Source of the DNA: an uncultured Prevotellaceae bacterium
GTDB lineage: Bacteria > Bacteroidota > Bacteroidia > Bacteroidales > Bacteroidaceae
Length of the DNA stretch: 64,000 nucleotides
NCBI GenBank assembly: GCA_902782305.1
Contig: CACZMV010000004.1
Coordinates: 62,001 to 126,000 of the forward strand
Reading direction: 5' to 3'
Made by a program: the position numbers and the translations under genes. This document shows, one piece after another, positions 8,452 through 16,323 of this stretch. Every line of letters starts with the position of its first letter. The first letter of the stretch is position 1. The notes beneath the pieces were generated by a model. The model searched no databases. It was not told where the DNA came from and saw only the letters and a program-made list of their open reading frames with translations.

Positions 8452-10509
8452 TTAACTAACTTTCAGGCACATGATGGTAAGGTCGTCGTTAGGCTCCGCC
8501 CCGTCGCGATGGCGATTCACCTCTTCAAACAGTTTCTCAATGACCTGACGCGAACTGCTGAAGGTGGAATTGTTCAGTACGGCTAACAAGCGATCGTCAC
8601 CAAACTGTTCCTGCTGCTTATTCTCTGCCTCATTGAGTCCGTCAGAATAAATGAGAAGCGGACAGCCTTTGACATCATCTATCGTCTCGCCTACGAACTC
8701 AAGATCTGGCCACAAGCCTATAGGAGCATTTGCTTCCACCATATCAAGGAACTTGGCTGGCACTCCATAGACAGGTGGGTTATGACCAGCATTGCAATAG
8801 TCCATCTTACCTGTAGAAAGGTCGATAAGACCAATAAACATGGTAACAAACATTCCTTGCTCATTATTCTCCGTCAAAGCAGCATTCATATAGGTGGCAA
8901 TGTCGGCAGGCTTCATGTGCTGAGTAGCAAAAGTACGGAACAGACGAGTGGCTTGTGCCATAAACAGACTGGCAGGCACACCCTTACCAGACACATCGCC
9001 TACGCAGAAATAGAACTCATTGCTCTGCATCAGGTAACCATACAAGTCGCCACCAACTTCTTTTGCAGGCGTCATTGCTGCATAGACATCAATATTCTTC
9101 TCGTTAGGGAAGATGTTTGGAACCATCGACATTTGGATGTCACGGGCAATACGCAGTTCACTCTCAATACGCTCCTTGGCCTTAGTGGTAGTTTCCAGCT
9201 GGTCATAGGCCGCCTGCAGCTTGGAGTGGGCATCCTCCAGACGCAAACTGGCCTGGCGCTTGATAAGCGTGTAGATGATGAAGAAGATGGAAATCAAGCC
9301 CAGAGCGGCAAGTGTACCAATCCAGCGCTGGCGCGAGAGATCGGCTTCCTGCTGCACAATCTTGGCCTCCTTCTGCTGGGTATCATAGACTATAGCCAAC
9401 TCGGCAGCCTCGTCCTTCTTGGACTGATAGATAGCACTGTCGAGGGCATCACAGATCTTCTCTCCCACAGCGATGACGGAGTCCTTACGTTGGGCACCGA
9501 CATTGGCACGGAACTTGGGCAGGTAGTATTTCTGTATATTCTCCAAAGAGAGCTTCATGCCATAGCGGTCAATCTGATGGTCAAGGTCTTCCAAGTTCTT
9601 GGCAGCTTCGCGCCATCGCTTGGCAGCCATGAGGTACTCGCTGCCCTCGATATGTCCATCACCCGTATGGGCATATTTGGTCTGGAGGGCTTCGTGATAG
9701 GCCTTCGCTGCCTCCTTCTGATTACCCATTGCCTGGAGCACGGTAGCCCTGTAGAAATTAAGGCGGGCACGCTGCTTATCGACGTAGTCCCGCTCGGCAT
9801 AGGGCTGCTGCTCGTAGAGCGTCAGAATAGAGTCGAAACGCTCCGTCCAGAGGTATGCCTCATCGTATTGATGCTCACTTAGGTAGATGTTGACGGTATT
9901 GATTTGTCCGACGATGGCACTCTTGTAGAGATACCCTGTCTGGTCGTATTGCAGGAACTGGCTGTAGTTGCTCTCTGCCTGCTCGAAAGTGTTGGCTGCC
10001 TGTTGGGAATTACCCAGTTTCAACTGGCAACTTCCAATGGTAGCCAATAGATTAGAATACTCGCTCAGCGTGTCGAGCGACAGTTCATCCATCCTGGATT
10101 TGGCAGCCAATGCCACCTGAAGCGTTTCCTCATAGTCGCCCTTCAACAGCAGAAGGCTAGCCAGACGACTGGCTGACTTGGCATAGAAGTCAAGTGACAC
10201 AGGGTCGTTAGCCTCATCGTTCACGGCATGCTTCCAGTAAACCTCAGCCAGGCGCTGTTGACCCTTGCGCTGGTGGACATAACCCAACCAATAGTTCGTC
10301 TTGATGTCGGAAAGGGCACCTGCCGCACGAAAGCTGTCAACCAGCAACAGCAGACTGTCGTAATTGTGGGTTTGATGCGCCCTGTCCAACTGGAGGTCGA
10401 CATCGGAAACCTGCTGGACACTCTGCTCGCCCTGCTTACCACAAGAGACGGCAAGCAATACGACAAATCCCAAGGAAACGGCTAAAAACAGGACCTTGAT
10501 TTGTTTCAT
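8452..10509 (-). CDS. Lipobox-TPR-transmembrane SpoIIE/RsbU-type PP2C phosphatase
   Basis: A 685-residue membrane protein. The signal sequence ends in a lipobox with Cys23 (LLAVSC). An alpha-helical TPR-like region covers about residues 30-340. A hydrophobic segment (WIGTLAALGLISIFFIIYTLI) lies near 395-415, then a coiled coil, then a PP2C/SpoIIE domain from RIARDIQMSMVP to the end. Phosphatase motifs are intact: GGDLYGY, GDVSGKGVP, NAGHNPP, YSDGLNEA and NDDLT. RsbU-like enzymes dephosphorylate anti-sigma-factor antagonists, but no partner kinase or STAS gene is visible here. It shares its architecture and many motifs with the protein at 17752-19749. Probable operon with rnhB. Confidence 0.88.
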   Translation of the reverse strand: MKQIKVLFLAVSLGFVVLLAVSCGKQGEQSVQQVSDVDLQLDRAHQTHNYDSLLLLVDSFRAAGALSDIKTNYWLGYVHQRKGQQRLAEVYWKHAVNDEANDPVSLDFYAKSASRLASLLLLKGDYEETLQVALAAKSRMDELSLDTLSEYSNLLATIGSCQLKLGNSQQAANTFEQAESNYSQFLQYDQTGYLYKSAIVGQINTVNIYLSEHQYDEAYLWTERFDSILTLYEQQPYAERDYVDKQRARLNFYRATVLQAMGNQKEAAKAYHEALQTKYAHTGDGHIEGSEYLMAAKRWREAAKNLEDLDHQIDRYGMKLSLENIQKYYLPKFRANVGAQRKDSVIAVGEKICDALDSAIYQSKKDEAAELAIVYDTQQKEAKIVQQEADLSRQRWIGTLAALGLISIFFIIYTLIKRQASLRLEDAHSKLQAAYDQLETTTKAKERIESELRIARDIQMSMVPNIFPNEKNIDVYAAMTPAKEVGGDLYGYLMQSNEFYFCVGDVSGKGVPASLFMAQATRLFRTFATQHMKPADIATYMNAALTENNEQGMFVTMFIGLIDLSTGKMDYCNAGHNPPVYGVPAKFLDMVEANAPIGLWPDLEFVGETIDDVKGCPLLIYSDGLNEAENKQQEQFGDDRLLAVLNNSTFSSSRQVIEKLFEEVNRHRDGAEPNDDLTIMCLKVS

Positions 10510-10513
10510 GCTG

Positions 10514-10521
10514 CAAATATA
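10514..10521 (-). promoter_or_regulatory. -7 box directly before the phosphatase ATG
   Basis: On the minus strand TATATTTG (10521 to 10514) ends only 5 nt before the ATG at 10509. The transcript would start at or within a few bases of the start codon, suggesting leaderless translation. No strong -33 box was found. Confidence 0.55.
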
Positions 10522-10625
10522 CGAAGAATTCTTGAAATAGAGCGCTTTTCCCGCCTTAAAATGATGACATTATTTATTTTCATGCATCCTATATATAAAT
10601 AAAAGGTATATATACTTAAAGAACT

Positions 10626-11459
10626 ATGGACGTAAAAGAATTGGAATTGCTTGCGGAGAAAAACCGTAAGCGCCTTGTTGAAGTGGTGTATGCCGCCAAG
10701 GCTGGCCACATAGGTGGCGACTTGTCGTGCCTGAACGTGATGACGGCACTGTATTTCCACGTGATGAAGAACCTGAATCCTGCAGAGCCCAAGGCTGCAG
10801 AGCGCGACCGTTTTGTTTTGTCAAAGGGACATTGCGTGGAAGCTTTGTATGTAACATTGGAGGCGAAAGGATTTCTCGCACCTGAAGTGCTCGACACATT
10901 GGGTAAGTTTGGGTCTATCCTCTCTGGTCATCCTACTATTGAAGTTCCTGGCATTGAGGTAAATTCTGGTGCCTTAGGTCACGGACTGGGCATTGGCGTA
11001 GGAATGGCGATTGCTGCCAAGATGGACAAGAAAGCTTGGAAGACCTATGTGCTGATGGGCGATGGCGAACAGGGCGAAGGCTCTATCTATGAGGCTGCAA
11101 TGGCTGGTCATAAGTACGAGTTGGACAATCTGGTGGCCATCATCGACCGCAACCACCTGCAGATTTCAGGTGACACGGAGAATGTGATGCCCATCGACTC
11201 TATCAAGGAGCGCTGGGGGGCCTTTGGCTGGGATGTCATCGAGATGAATGGCGACTCAATGGAAGACATCGTGAAGACTTTCGATGCTATCGATTATACG
11301 AACAAGAAACCACACTTACTGGTGTCTAACACCACGAAGGGTAAGGGTGTCAGCTTCATGGAAGGTATTGCCAAGTGGCATCACGGTGTACTGAACGAAG
11401 AACAGTGCAAGGAGGCCGTTGCAGAGATTGAACAACGAATTAAAGGATTGGAGGGATAA
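10626..11459 (+). CDS. Transketolase, N-terminal (thiamine diphosphate-binding) subunit
   Basis: A 277-residue protein that corresponds to the first third of a full transketolase. It has the expected blocks GHIGGDLSCLNVMTALYF, RDRFVLSKGHCVEALY, GALGHGLGIGVGMA and the diphosphate/magnesium motif GDGEQGEGSIYEAAM...DRNHLQISG. It needs the separate C-terminal subunit that begins 4 nt downstream. Split transketolases move two-carbon units between ketose and aldose phosphates. Some Bacteroidetes copies have been assigned to D-apulose-4-phosphate (AptA/AptB in D-apiose use). The neighbouring FGGY kinase fits that idea but does not prove it. Confidence 0.9.
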   Translation: MDVKELELLAEKNRKRLVEVVYAAKAGHIGGDLSCLNVMTALYFHVMKNLNPAEPKAAERDRFVLSKGHCVEALYVTLEAKGFLAPEVLDTLGKFGSILSGHPTIEVPGIEVNSGALGHGLGIGVGMAIAAKMDKKAWKTYVLMGDGEQGEGSIYEAAMAGHKYELDNLVAIIDRNHLQISGDTENVMPIDSIKERWGAFGWDVIEMNGDSMEDIVKTFDAIDYTNKKPHLLVSNTTKGKGVSFMEGIAKWHHGVLNEEQCKEAVAEIEQRIKGLEG

Positions 11460-11463
11460 GAAA

Positions 11464-12384
11464 ATGATTGCATGTAGAAAACAGTTTACTGACACGTTGC
11501 TGGAATTGGCACGTGAGGATAAAGATATTATTGCTGTAACCACTGATGCACGTGGTTCTGTAACACTTGGCGACTATGCCAATGCACTGCCTGAGCAGTT
11601 TGTGGAGTGTGGTATTGCTGAGCAGAATGCCGTAGGTATCTCTGCTGGTCTGGCTCACTCTGGTAAGAAAGTGTTCTGTTGTGGCCCCGCTTGCTTCTAT
11701 GTGGCTCGTAGCCTGGAGCAGGTCAAAGTAGACTTGGCCTATTCAGAGAACCCCGTTACTATCTTAGGTGTATCAGGTGGTGTGGCTTATGGCGCACTGG
11801 GTGCTACCCATCATTCTTTGCACGACATTGCCGCTCTGCGCACCTTCCCAGGCATGACCGTTTGTCTGCCTTCCGATTGGCGCGTCACCAAGAAGTTGGT
11901 GAAGTTCCTGGTTGATTTCAACAAACCGTGCTACGTTCGTGTGGGTCGTGCTGCTGTGCCCGATGTTTACGAAAACGATGACTTCCACTTCGAAGTGGGC
12001 AAGGCTATTCAGATTATGGATGGTAAGGATGTTACCATCGTGGCTACTGGCGAGACTGTTTACCACGCCTGGCAGGCAGGTTTGAAATTGAAGGAGCAAG
12101 GCATCTCAGCTCGTGTGCTCGACTGCTCATGGATTAAGCCTTTCGACGAGGAAGCTATCCGCAAGGCAGCTAAGGAGACTGGCCGTATCGTTACCGTTGA
12201 GGAGCACTCTCAGTTTGGTGGTTTGGGCGCTATGGTTTGCGAAACCATCTCAGAGAATCCTGTTCCCGTTCGCATCCTGGGTATTCCAGACGAGAATGTG
12301 GTTCATGGCACTAATGCTGAAATCTTCCACCACTATGGTCTTGATGCCGAAGGTATCGTAAAGGCTGTCCTTTCCTTCAAATAA
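11464..12384 (+). CDS. Transketolase, C-terminal (pyrimidine-binding) subunit
   Basis: A 306-residue partner of the preceding gene. ELAREDKDIIAVTTDARGS, FVECGIAEQNAVGISAGLA (with the conserved Glu that activates thiamine) and VTVEEHSQFGGLGAMV are typical of the pyrimidine and C-terminal transketolase domains. The ATG at 11464 follows the first subunit's stop by 4 nt and has a good GGAGGG upstream, so an upstream in-frame start inside the first gene is unlikely. The tight spacing implies stoichiometric synthesis. The FGGY kinase begins 10 nt after its stop. Confidence 0.9.
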   Translation: MIACRKQFTDTLLELAREDKDIIAVTTDARGSVTLGDYANALPEQFVECGIAEQNAVGISAGLAHSGKKVFCCGPACFYVARSLEQVKVDLAYSENPVTILGVSGGVAYGALGATHHSLHDIAALRTFPGMTVCLPSDWRVTKKLVKFLVDFNKPCYVRVGRAAVPDVYENDDFHFEVGKAIQIMDGKDVTIVATGETVYHAWQAGLKLKEQGISARVLDCSWIKPFDEEAIRKAAKETGRIVTVEEHSQFGGLGAMVCETISENPVPVRILGIPDENVVHGTNAEIFHHYGLDAEGIVKAVLSFK

Positions 12385-12394
12385 GTAATGTGAA

Positions 12395-13885
12395 ATGGAA
12401 CAACGATTCATTGCAATAGACCAAAGTACCTCGTCGACGAAGGCATTACTCTTTGATGAGCAATGCAAGGTGCTGGCGCGAACCAATGTGGATCACAAGC
12501 AATACTATCCACAAACAGGATGGGTGGAGCACGACGCTGAGGAGATCTATCAGAACATGATAGAAGCCATCCGCAAACTGATGGCAGAAGTAGACATGCA
12601 CTTCTCTTTGGTTCCCTGCACGTTCTCCCTTGCCATTACCAACCAGCGTGAAACTGCGGTGGTATGGAACAAGACAACGGGCAAACCCATCGCCAATGCA
12701 GTGGTATGGCAAGACACGCGTGGTGCAGAACTGTGTCGCCAGCTTCGTTCGAAAGGTTATGCTAAGACGGTATTCGACAAGAGCGGACTGCTGATCGACC
12801 CTAACTTCTCCGCAACGGGTATTAAATGGTTGCTCGACAACGTAGAGGGGGCTCGCGAGTTATGTTCACGAGGCGAACTGCTGATGGGTACCATCGAGAC
12901 CTGGCTCATCTGGAAGTTGACAAAAGGAAAGGTGTTTGCTACTGATTACACCAATGCTTCGCGCACCATGCTGTTCAACATCCATACCTTGGATTGGGAT
13001 GACGACTTACTGAAACTGTTCGACATTCCCCGTTCCATGATGGCAGACATTCTTCCTTGCGATGCTATCTATGGTGAGACAACCTGCGAAGGCATCTTCT
13101 CTAAACCCATCCAGATTGCTGGTGTCTTGGGCGACTCTCATGGAGCGTTGGTTGGACAGATGTGCTTTGAGCCGGGTTCAGGAAAGGTAACTTATGGCAC
13201 TGGTTCCAGTGTGATGGTGAATATCGGTGAGGAGCCTAAGGCTGCACCGGAAGGTTTGGTAACCAGCGTTGGTTTCTCCGCCTTTGGCAAGACCTACTAT
13301 GGTTTCGAAGGCAACATCTACAGTACAGGTGCTACGCTGAAGTGGATAGCCGATCAGTTGCAGTTGGTGGGTCATCCTGCTGAGATGGAAGCGCTGGCAA
13401 CCTCCGTAGAGGATAATGGTGGTGTATATATCGTACCCGCCTTCTCTGGACTGGGCGCTCCCTGGTGGCATAGCGAGGTTAAGGGAGCTGTCTTCGGACT
13501 AACCTTTGCTACGACAAAGGCTCACTTCCTGCGTGCTGCTTTGGAAAGTATCGCTTATCAGATTAAGGACTTGATTGACGTGATGGCTCGTGCAACAGGA
13601 GGACGACTGAAGGAGATTGCCGCTGACGGTGGACCCACGAAGAACAAGTTCCTGATGCAGTTCCAGGCTGATATGCTTGATACCCCTGTGGTTTGTACGG
13701 AGGTTGACGATGCCTCAGCCCTTGGTGCTGTCATCATGAACGGATTCGCCCGTGGCATTTGGAAGAGCTTCGACGAAGTGGCACCCTTGCGCAAGGTTAC
13801 CCAAGTCATTCAACCTCAGCCCAACCCACAGAAGAACATCCTCTATCAAGGTTGGCGCAATGCTGTGAACCAGCTTATCAAATAA
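12395..13885 (+). CDS. FGGY-family carbohydrate kinase, glycerol-kinase-like
   Basis: A 496-residue ATP-dependent kinase. The N-terminal phosphate loop (IAIDQSTSSTKALLFD), YYPQTGWVEHDAEEIY, NQRETAVVWNKTTGKP and the C-terminal FGGY signature region (FLRAALESIAYQIKDLIDVM, ADGGPTKNKFLMQFQADML) are intact and closest to glycerol kinase. No glycerol facilitator or glycerol-phosphate dehydrogenase is nearby. The gene sits 10 nt behind the split transketolase, so a ketopentose such as D-apulose is a reasonable alternative substrate. The sequence alone does not choose between them, so no symbol is given. Confidence 0.85.
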   Translation: MEQRFIAIDQSTSSTKALLFDEQCKVLARTNVDHKQYYPQTGWVEHDAEEIYQNMIEAIRKLMAEVDMHFSLVPCTFSLAITNQRETAVVWNKTTGKPIANAVVWQDTRGAELCRQLRSKGYAKTVFDKSGLLIDPNFSATGIKWLLDNVEGARELCSRGELLMGTIETWLIWKLTKGKVFATDYTNASRTMLFNIHTLDWDDDLLKLFDIPRSMMADILPCDAIYGETTCEGIFSKPIQIAGVLGDSHGALVGQMCFEPGSGKVTYGTGSSVMVNIGEEPKAAPEGLVTSVGFSAFGKTYYGFEGNIYSTGATLKWIADQLQLVGHPAEMEALATSVEDNGGVYIVPAFSGLGAPWWHSEVKGAVFGLTFATTKAHFLRAALESIAYQIKDLIDVMARATGGRLKEIAADGGPTKNKFLMQFQADMLDTPVVCTEVDDASALGAVIMNGFARGIWKSFDEVAPLRKVTQVIQPQPNPQKNILYQGWRNAVNQLIK

Positions 13886-13897
13886 AAAAACAGATGA

Positions 13898-13996
13898 GAT
13901 GTTTAGAAGTTTAGATATTTAGGATTTATAGTAAAAAAGAAAGAAATTAAAATTTTTATATTTACAGATATACTAAAAACTAAACTTCTAAACATC
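13898..13996. repeat. 17-bp perfect inverted repeat enclosing 65 nt of AT-rich DNA
   Basis: GATGTTTAGAAGTTTAG (13898-13914) is the exact reverse complement of 13980-13996. The right arm is followed by two more ATCTAAAC units. It could be a terminator-like hairpin for the kinase transcript or a small non-coding mobile repeat. Confidence 0.6.
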
Positions 13997-14063
13997 TAAA
14001 CATCTAAACATGCTAAATGTCTTGCGATTAGCCAGAAGGATGTCGGGATTGTTGTTCAATACC

Positions 14064-14338
14064 CTACACCCAGACCTTATGCGAGCCGGCTCCTTTGGTT
14101 TTGATGCCTGAATTGGGGTCGGCGACGAGTTTGGAGAGTTCCCTGGAGGCTGCGCTGCGACTGAGGCGGTTGACACGCCACGAATGGTCGTCTGGCTGAA
14201 AGCTGGCGAATTGGTGTGAATGAGATCAACCACCTTGTCGTAGTCGAACTCCGTATAAACCTGCATTTTGGGAAAAATCCTCCCTTTTTTGCCATTGCCC
14301 ATACCTGCGGGCATTTCCTTTACTACATAATATGCCAT
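14064..14338 (-). pseudogene. HU-like DNA-binding protein remnant with a probable frameshift
   Basis: From the ATG at 14338 the minus strand encodes MAYYVVKEMPAGMGNGKKG then RIFPKMQVYTEFDYDKVVDLIH, closely resembling the start of HU-like proteins common in Bacteroidetes. After about 14216 that frame becomes proline- and serine-rich and unlike a folded domain. The -1 frame instead reads HQFASFQPDDHSWRVNRLSR and ends SHKVWV at a stop at 14064-14066, a much more natural continuation. A one- or two-base change near 14216 would join the two. The original frame continues to 13988. Low-confidence family call; it may be decaying or may use frameshifting. Confidence 0.45.
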
Positions 14339-14361
14339 ACTATTCTTACCTTTTTTCGTTT

Positions 14362-14445
14362 TAAACTTTGAAACCTGCGTCCCAAACTTTGGTATGTATG
14401 TTCCAAACTTTGAAACGTATATTCCAAAGTCTGCAATTGAAATTT
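14362..14445. repeat. Tandem array of about four 21-nt units
   Basis: Units begin at 14362, 14383, 14404 and 14425, sharing the core CAAACTTTG followed by variable bases and TC. A period of two helical turns just upstream of the HU-like gene suggests a protein-binding array or leader repeats. The units are contiguous with no spacers. Confidence 0.65.
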
Positions 14446-14570
14446 GCCACAAAGGAAATATTTTTTTCTTAAACTGCCAAGTTCTCAATCAATATTTGCA
14501 GAAGATTTTTGTTGTATGTTGGCAAATCAGTGATAAAATTGCCGTTAGTGTAAAATGATGTAATAGTTTT

Positions 14571-14602
14571 CTTGCAGCAATCAGCGACTTTTACTATCTT
14601 TG
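14571..14602 (+). promoter_or_regulatory. Probable promoter of the secreted hypothetical gene
   Basis: TATCTTTG at 14595-14602 with CTTG at 14571-14574, 20 nt apart, 53 nt before the ATG at 14656. Confidence 0.6.
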
Positions 14603-14655
14603 CAAGCGAAAGTCCGCACAACTTGTATCGTTTAACAATTAAAAAGTAAGAAACA

Positions 14656-15510
14656 ATGAAAAGATTTCTTGTTTGTTTTTATGCATTGTTTGTTACCATC
14701 GGAATGTTTGCTACAGGTCAGGATGGTGACTGCATCTTCATTGATGGGGAGATGTGGGTTTTGTTGGGCAAGCCTCTGTATGCAGATTCTTTGCTTCATT
14801 CCAGTTTGATAAACATCCTGCCTAAAGGCCGGTCCATCACTACCGCAAATTGGGAGGGCTATACTGGCTATTGGAGCATTAACAACGATAGACTGACTCT
14901 TGACAGCATTAGGGTTTCTTTTTGGAATGTCGATACACATCAGTACCGGCAAGAGAGTATTCCACCAAGCGATATGCAACATGTCTTTAATCGTTATTAT
15001 GACAAGGACAAGATTATTGCCACATGGCTGACAGACACCATTAGAATAGGTAAGGGAGAGCAGATATTCTATATGCATGATGCATATATTAGAAATCTTG
15101 AATATGAGCAATTTATTACCATTAATAGAGGGAACGTGACAGAACGGAAATCATTTCACAACAAACTTGTTGTCGACGGTTTCTCATTTTCCAAGTTAAA
15201 GAGTCGAGAAGAAATAAGAGCAAAGTTTCCCTTGGATCTCAAATCATATCCAGAATTAGATGAAGTGAAAAGAATCATGTTTAGCATACGTGATGTACAA
15301 CTTGACTCTTTAGGAAATCTCGTTGATTGTCATGTTCGTGCATTTGTACCAAAACAAGATAGGGATAAAATGCCATCTTTAGAAAGATTAGAGAATAGCT
15401 TTAAACGGATGTTGAAAAGTATTTCTCCTTGGAAAACGCTGTATATTAATGGTGAATATGTATCGGAAAATAGGTTTGGATATACTATTCCTTTTATTGT
15501 AAGCAAATAG
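14656..15510 (+). CDS. Secreted protein of unknown function
   Basis: A 284-residue protein with a cleavable-type signal sequence (MKRFLVCFYALFVTIGMFATG). The middle is beta-rich with many aromatic residues (WEGYTGYWSIN, WNVDTHQYRQ). The C-terminal half has lysine-rich helices and DVQLDSLGNLVDCHVRAFVP, faintly like a TonB C-terminal or carrier fold, but no family can be named. The coding sequence, especially the second half, is more AT-rich than its neighbours, hinting at acquisition. It has its own promoter and sits beside the HU-like remnant and repeats. Confidence 0.65.
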   Translation: MKRFLVCFYALFVTIGMFATGQDGDCIFIDGEMWVLLGKPLYADSLLHSSLINILPKGRSITTANWEGYTGYWSINNDRLTLDSIRVSFWNVDTHQYRQESIPPSDMQHVFNRYYDKDKIIATWLTDTIRIGKGEQIFYMHDAYIRNLEYEQFITINRGNVTERKSFHNKLVVDGFSFSKLKSREEIRAKFPLDLKSYPELDEVKRIMFSIRDVQLDSLGNLVDCHVRAFVPKQDRDKMPSLERLENSFKRMLKSISPWKTLYINGEYVSENRFGYTIPFIVSK

Positions 15511-15530
15511 CTTTGAGGAAGATCAATCAC

Positions 15531-15645
15531 ATGGTGCCTGACACGGTGTGAGTCGCGGCGGGCATGATGACAAGAAGGGCTGTCAAACGTCTTAATGACA
15601 TAAAACAAACATCTATGAAACGATTGAAAAAATGGTGCCTGACAC
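15531..15645. repeat. Pair of 14-nt direct repeats around the start of the DUF1593 gene
   Basis: ATGGTGCCTGACAC occurs at 15531-15544 and again at 15632-15645. The second copy is inside the signal-peptide codons of the DUF1593 gene. GGTGCCTGACAC resembles half of the GGTGTCAGGCACC palindromes seen as dispersed repeats in many genomes (known type, not checked here). Confidence 0.5.
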
Positions 15646-16262
15646 TGACAGTCGCCTTGACAGCTCTGACGGCAAACGCAGGGGAATTGCAGAAACCGAC
15701 AGAGATTCCTCGTATATTGATTTCTACTGATATCGGAGGTACTGACCCTGATGACAACCAGTCGATAGCACACCTGATGATGTACACTGACCTGTTCGAC
15801 CTGGAGGGTCTGGTATCATCACCATCCTTCGGCAGCGGTAGTGCCAAGGAGATATTCCGCATGATAGACGTCTTCGAGAAGGACTATCCCGTGCTGCGCC
15901 GTCACGCCAAGGTGATGGCTCCCGACGAGCTGCGCCCATTGGTGAAACAGGGACGCACCAGTGAGCTGCCTCCCTGCGGTTTCGACAAGCCAACGGAGGG
16001 CAGCGACTGGATTGTGAAGTGTGCCCGCAAGGACGACCCTCGCCCACTCTATGTGCTGGTATGGGGATGCTTGGAAGATGTTGCACAGGCCTTGCACGAT
16101 GCACCCGATGTCAACGACTACCCTTTGGGCAACCATTGGTACAGCGACTTGCCCGACCGTTCTGAGTACGAAGGCAAATGGCAGGGTGCCAAGACACAGC
16201 GCAAGTGGCGACAGGCTATTTTGGAAGACTGGGCCCGTCGCTGGAATTGGCTAAAGGAGTAA
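15615..16262 (+). CDS. Shortened DUF1593 / nucleoside-hydrolase-like secreted protein
   Basis: A 215-residue protein with a signal peptide ending ANAG. The N-terminal part (RILISTDIGGTDPDDNQSIAHLMMY...EGLVSS) has the DxDxxDD metal site of the nucleoside-hydrolase fold found in DUF1593 proteins. After LEDVAQALHDAPDV the sequence jumps to NDYPLGNHWYSDLPDRSEY and ends EDWARRWNWLKE. Family members known to me are much longer here and carry a further beta domain, so an internal in-frame deletion is likely and the protein may be inactive. The ATG at 15615 is chosen to give a clean signal peptide. Confidence 0.7.
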   Translation: MKRLKKWCLTLTVALTALTANAGELQKPTEIPRILISTDIGGTDPDDNQSIAHLMMYTDLFDLEGLVSSPSFGSGSAKEIFRMIDVFEKDYPVLRRHAKVMAPDELRPLVKQGRTSELPPCGFDKPTEGSDWIVKCARKDDPRPLYVLVWGCLEDVAQALHDAPDVNDYPLGNHWYSDLPDRSEYEGKWQGAKTQRKWRQAILEDWARRWNWLKE

Positions 16263-16323
16263 GATGACAAAAAGCCGATTGGTTCGTCCTATTAAGTAGA
16301 TAAATACTAAACAAAATACGATT

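Noticed and set aside
12395-13885. Naming the kinase glpK outright
   Set aside because: Closest to glycerol kinase by motif, but the context (split transketolase, no glycerol genes) leaves the substrate open.
14362-14445. Possible short CRISPR array
   Set aside because: Back-to-back 21-nt units without spacers, only about four, with gradual divergence.
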